Assembly (NCBI GenBank): GCA_023391375.1
Contig: JAEWBB010000010.1
Span: 1 to 58,448 of the forward strand
Source: Pseudomonadota bacterium
GTDB lineage: Bacteria > Pseudomonadota > Alphaproteobacteria > Sphingomonadales > Sphingomonadaceae
Direction: 5' to 3'
DNA length: 58,448 bases
Shown: positions 55,537 to 58,448 of the stretch, in pieces
Layout: each line of letters starts with the position of its first letter
Numbering within the stretch: the first letter of the stretch is position 1
Program-made: the position numbers and the translations under genes
The notes under the pieces: model-generated
What the model was told of the DNA's origin: nothing
The model's input: the letters and a program-made list of their open reading frames with translations, nothing else
Databases searched by the model: none

Positions 55537-56307
55537 CTAGAGCGCGAAGCTCTCGCCGAGATACAGGCGGCGCACCTGCTCGTCGGCAACGAGGGCCTGC
55601 GGCGTGCCTTCGAACAGCACCTGGCCGTCGTAGATGATGCAGGCACGGTCGACGATGTCGAGCGTCTCGCGCACGTTATGGTCGGTGATCAGCACGCCGA
55701 TGTCGCGCTTCTTCAAGTCCTTGATGAGGTCGCGGATGTCGCTGATCGAGAGGGGGTCGATACCTGCGAACGGCTCGTCGAGCAGCATGATCGATGGCGA
55801 GGCGGCCAATGCGCGGGCGATCTCGCAGCGCCGCCGCTCTCCGCCCGACAGCGCCATCGCCGGCGAATCGCGCAGGCGGTCGAGCCCAAATTCGTCGAGC
55901 AGCTGCTGCAGGCGCTCGGCGCGCGCCTGCTTGTCCGGCTCGGCGATCTCGAGGACGGCGATGATGTTCTGTTCGACCGTCAGGCCGCGGAAGATTGACG
56001 TTTCCTGCGGCAGGTAGCCGAGGCCGAGGATGGCGCGGCGGTACATCGGCAGGCCGGTGATGTCGCGCCCGTCGAGATAGATGCGGCCCGCATCGGGCTT
56101 CACCAGCCCCATCACCGAATAGAAGCTGGTCGTCTTGCCAGCGCCGTTAGGGCCGAGAAGGCCTACCACCTCGCCGCGACTGACGCTCATCGATACGTCG
56201 TGGAGCACGGCGCGCTTGTCGTAGCTCTTGGCGATCGAGCGCACCTCCAACCCGCGCACCGTGGCCGGAGCAGCGGTCGAGCGTTCAATCGTCGGCGCGT
56301 CGTTCAT
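55537..56307 (-). CDS. lptB: LPS export ABC transporter ATP-binding protein LptB
   Basis: ATPase driving lipopolysaccharide transport with LptFG and LptC. The 256-residue product has Walker A GPNGAGKTTSFY, signature LSGGERRRCEIARALA, Walker B IMLLDEPFAGID and the LptB hallmark LPMYRRAILGLGYLPQE. It starts 1 bp after lptA. Confidence 0.97.
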   Translation of the reverse strand: MNDAPTIERSTAAPATVRGLEVRSIAKSYDKRAVLHDVSMSVSRGEVVGLLGPNGAGKTTSFYSVMGLVKPDAGRIYLDGRDITGLPMYRRAILGLGYLPQETSIFRGLTVEQNIIAVLEIAEPDKQARAERLQQLLDEFGLDRLRDSPAMALSGGERRRCEIARALAASPSIMLLDEPFAGIDPLSISDIRDLIKDLKKRDIGVLITDHNVRETLDIVDRACIIYDGQVLFEGTPQALVADEQVRRLYLGESFAL

Positions 56308-56308
56308 G

Positions 56309-56839
56309 CTATTTCTTCTGCGGCACCGTGAAGTGGCCGGTCACCCGCCCACCCGACTGGTTGACGCCCGGCGCGCCGCCATCGATCACCGCACGGCCGC
56401 TGTTGAGGTCGATCACCAGGCGCGAGCCCATGACGTTCGACCCGGCCCGCGCCAGTTGGACGTTGCCGATGAGCGTGATCAGTTTGCGGTCGGTGTCGTA
56501 GACGCCGAAATCGCCGCGTGCCTTTTCGCTCGGGCTGGTCACGGTCACCCCGCCCGCCGCATCGAGCCGATGGATCTGCAGCGACCCATCCGAGGAATAG
56601 GCGATCGTGAGCCGCGCCGCGTCGAGCGTCAGTTCGGCTTGGCGGACATGGACGTTGCCAACGAACATCGCCCGGTCGGCGCGGTCCTGCACTTCGATCC
56701 GGTCGGCGGCGACGTCGATCGGTGCGTTGCTATCATGTCCCTTGAGTGCGCTTACCGGCGCGTTCGACTGGGCGAGCGCGGCACCGCCAACGACGACGGC
56801 GGCAAGGGCGAGGGCGATGCGCTTCTTCATGACGCTCAT
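56309..56839 (-). CDS. lptA: Lipopolysaccharide transport periplasmic protein LptA
   Basis: Periplasmic bridge protein carrying LPS. The 176-residue product has a signal peptide (KKRIALALAAVVVGGAALAQ) and the OstA jelly-roll pattern: APIDVAADRIEVQDRADRAM, FVGNVHVRQAELTLDAARLT, and NVMGSRLVIDLNSGRAVIDG. The ATG at 56839 overlaps the lptC stop by 4 bp; ATG at 56830 is another option. Confidence 0.94.
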   Translation of the reverse strand: MSVMKKRIALALAAVVVGGAALAQSNAPVSALKGHDSNAPIDVAADRIEVQDRADRAMFVGNVHVRQAELTLDAARLTIAYSSDGSLQIHRLDAAGGVTVTSPSEKARGDFGVYDTDRKLITLIGNVQLARAGSNVMGSRLVIDLNSGRAVIDGGAPGVNQSGGRVTGHFTVPQKK

Positions 56840-57474
56840 CTGACCGCCCCTTGCACGATTTTCAACCTCGCTCCGCCGGTCAGGCTGACGGTGCGGGTGC
56901 CAAGGTCGGCGCGCAGTTGCCCGGCGCTGAACTGGCCGAGCCGCATGCCGCCTTCGACGGGCCCCGCGCTCGCCAATTGGCGGGTCTTGAGGTCCACGCT
57001 GACATCGCGGGTGTCGAGCCGGTAGCCGTCCGGCCCGGCGACCTTGATCGGACCGCTGACGAAAATGCGCTGCAGGTCGAGGTTGTACTGCCCTTGGTCT
57101 GCGTTGACGGCCAGCGGGCCGTTTTCGAGGTCGAGCCGCCCCGACATGCCGCGAATCGTGACGATCGGCTGGTCGCTGGTTTGCTGGATCGCGCGGTCGG
57201 CGACGATCAGGAACGGCTGGTTCTTGTTGTCCAAGCCGTTGTAGCGCGCTTGCTCGACGCGCATCCGTTCGGGCGCCTCGTCGACCTGGTTCTTGTCGAG
57301 GATGAAGCTGACGTCGCCCTTCCGGTCGAACGGGGCGATGGCGAGGATCAGCAGCAGCAGGACACCGATCGCGGGCAGGCCGAGCTTCATCAGCCGCACG
57401 ACCTTGTCGTGGCGGCTGCCGGGCTCGGCCCAGCTCTGGCGGACTTCCCGCTCGCGGGTGGCGGCCTCGCTCAT
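56836..57474 (-). CDS. lptC: LPS export ABC transporter periplasmic protein LptC
   Basis: Membrane-anchored bridge between LptBFG and LptA. The 212-residue product has one helix (LPAIGVLLLLILAIAPF) and the LptC-type fold (QPFLIVADRAIQQTSDQPIV, then DQGQYNLDLQRIFVSGPIKV). It overlaps rnd by one base and lptA by four, in the common order rnd-lptC-lptA-lptB-rpoN. Confidence 0.93.
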   Translation of the reverse strand: MSEAATREREVRQSWAEPGSRHDKVVRLMKLGLPAIGVLLLLILAIAPFDRKGDVSFILDKNQVDEAPERMRVEQARYNGLDNKNQPFLIVADRAIQQTSDQPIVTIRGMSGRLDLENGPLAVNADQGQYNLDLQRIFVSGPIKVAGPDGYRLDTRDVSVDLKTRQLASAGPVEGGMRLGQFSAGQLRADLGTRTVSLTGGARLKIVQGAVR

Positions 57475-58097
57475 TAGCTGTGCGCGAAAATGTCCGTTTC
57501 CGGCCAGCCGGCGAGGTCGAGCATGGCGCGGGCAGGCAAGAAATCGAAGCAGGCCTGCGCGAGGTCGGCACGTTTTTCGCGGGCCAGGCGGCGGTCGAGC
57601 TCATCCCGCAATGCATGGAGGTAGCGCACGTCGCTGGCCGCATAATCGCGCTGGGCGTCGCTGATCTCCGGTGCGCCCCAGTCGCTGGTCTGCTGCTGCT
57701 TCGAAATATCGGTGCCGAGCAGTTCCTTGACCAGTTCCTTCAGGCCATGACGGTCGGTGTAGGTCCGCACCAGGCGTGAGGCGGTGCGGGTGCAATAGAG
57801 CGGGGTGGCCATGACGCCGAGGTAGGCGCGCATGATGGCGATATCGAAGCGGGCGAAGTGGAACAGCTTGAGACGGGTCGGATCGGCGATCACGTCCTTG
57901 AGGTTGGGCGCGGCATAATCGCTGCCGGGCGAGAAGCGGACGAGGTGCTCGTCACCCTTGCCGTCGCTCAGCTGGACCAGGCACAGCCGGTCCCGGCCCG
58001 GCAGCAGGCCCATTGCCTCGGTGTCGATGGCGATCGCCGCGCCGGGCGCGAAAATGTCGGCCGACGGCAGGTCTTCTTCGTGGAAATGGATCGCCAT
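57474..58097 (-). CDS. rnd: Short ribonuclease D-type 3'-5' exoribonuclease
   Basis: A 207-residue DEDDy exonuclease. Catalytic residues are D25 and E27 (AIDTEAMGL), D85 (HFARFD), and Y152/D156 (DYAASDVRYL). It lacks the C-terminal HRDC domains of long RNase D, as is usual for the short alphaproteobacterial form. It is the first gene of the Lpt operon. Confidence 0.94.
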   Translation of the reverse strand: MAIHFHEEDLPSADIFAPGAAIAIDTEAMGLLPGRDRLCLVQLSDGKGDEHLVRFSPGSDYAAPNLKDVIADPTRLKLFHFARFDIAIMRAYLGVMATPLYCTRTASRLVRTYTDRHGLKELVKELLGTDISKQQQTSDWGAPEISDAQRDYAASDVRYLHALRDELDRRLAREKRADLAQACFDFLPARAMLDLAGWPETDIFAHS

Positions 58098-58246
58098 GCT
58101 TGTCTCGAACCTCGCCTTGTCCAGGTCGCCTGAACGCCGACTGAGCGCCCGACTTTCAGTCTCCTCTAGTCGTTGCACCGTCTCCCTTCCAGCCCCGCGA
58201 GAGAGTCCACTAGGAGCGGGCGCGCTTTTCCTGTAAGGGCTTAGCC

Positions 58247-58275
58247 GTGTGTGCTGGGACGAGCCGGCATCACAC
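58247..58275 (+). other. Hairpin in the leader of the cold-shock-type gene
   Basis: GTGTGTGC and GCA-T-CACAC can pair (8 bp with one bulged T) around a 12-nt loop, about 70 bp before the ATG at 58345. Cold-shock genes often have structured leaders. Confidence 0.3.
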
Positions 58276-58344
58276 GACCGGTTGCGCCCCGGGCCCGGCG
58301 CGTTGGTGAATGAATTACGGGGCACGAAGAGAGTTTATACGGGC

Positions 58345-58448
58345 ATGGGTTTCGATCGAGGGCGTAAGGGCGACCGTGGTGGTCGCGGTCGCGACAAGCG
58401 CGACGGTTTTGGTGGCGGCGAAGAGTTCGGCGGCGGCAGCAGCTACGG
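58345..58448 (+). CDS. Start of a glycine-rich cold-shock-type protein (continues beyond window)
   Basis: Only the first 34 codons are visible: MGFDRGRKGDRGGRGRDKRD, then glycine-rich (FGGGEEFGGGSSYG). Sphingomonad cold-shock proteins often begin MGFDRGR with a glycine-rich N-terminus before the CSD fold, which would lie to the right of the window. The identification rests on this N-terminus alone. Confidence 0.6.
   Translation, partial: MGFDRGRKGDRGGRGRDKRDGFGGGEEFGGGSSY

Overview
The window reads as a GC-rich alphaproteobacterial chromosome, most likely a sphingomonad (inference from gene content, gene order and protein character, not from a marker-gene search). Supporting signs are short ATGA-type overlaps between consecutive genes, a TonB-dependent receptor, a Zur-type and a Fur-type box, COQ9 and cytochrome-bc1 chaperone genes, the rnd-lptC-lptA-lptB-rpoN order, and the start of a glycine-rich cold-shock-type protein at the right edge. 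No insertion sequence, prophage, CRISPR array or rRNA gene was seen. Genes are packed tightly, and no stretch longer than 300 bases lacks a gene.

Layout. 1-2.5 kb: a bifunctional penicillin-binding protein (C-terminus off the left edge) and msrB. 2.5-8.0 kb: three exported DUF4402-type proteins, a PapD-like periplasmic chaperone and a large usher-like outer-membrane protein, which together look like a non-classical chaperone-usher surface-assembly system. 8.1-12.5 kb: tRNA-Leu(GAG), a small secreted protein, a zinc-ribbon membrane protein, then ftsE-ftsX-DUF218-plsC. 12.5-15.9 kb: pheS-pheT. 15.9-21.5 kb: a glyoxylate-shunt block (ScfR/RamB-type regulator diverging from aceA-DUF4170-aceB-DUF5996) lying between pheS and rplT. 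21.5-26.3 kb: rpmI-rplT, prs, nadE-gltX. 26.3-30.7 kb: a TonB gene with a Zur-like box, a small membrane protein, then the riboflavin genes ribD-ribE-ribB-ribH, in which RibB carries an N-terminal helix-turn-helix. 30.7-36.8 kb: SOUL protein, ene-reductase, EamA permease, COQ9, feoA-feoB, ssb. 36.8-38.4 kb: DUF177, cytochrome-bc1 assembly chaperone, bamE. 38.5-44.8 kb: kynA with a kynureninase-like PLP enzyme, then TetR, TonB-dependent receptor and MFS permease. 44.8-46.4 kb: an exported protein with tyrosine-rich internal repeats and a fasciclin lipoprotein. 46.6-53.3 kb: dnaN, recF, a DEAD-box RNA helicase, gyrB. 53.3-58.4 kb: a phosphatase/nuclease, rpoN, lptB-lptA-lptC, rnd, and the first codons of a cold-shock-type protein.

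Functionally, most of the window is core: envelope assembly (PBP1A, FtsEX, PlsC, BamE, Lpt), translation (PheST, L20, L35, GltX), replication (DnaN, RecF, GyrB, SSB) and cofactors (NAD, riboflavin). The most distinctive parts are the DUF4402 chaperone-usher-like cluster, the HTH-RibB fusion with a palindrome just before its start codon, the internally repeated tyrosine-rich exported protein, and several structured or palindromic intergenic elements.
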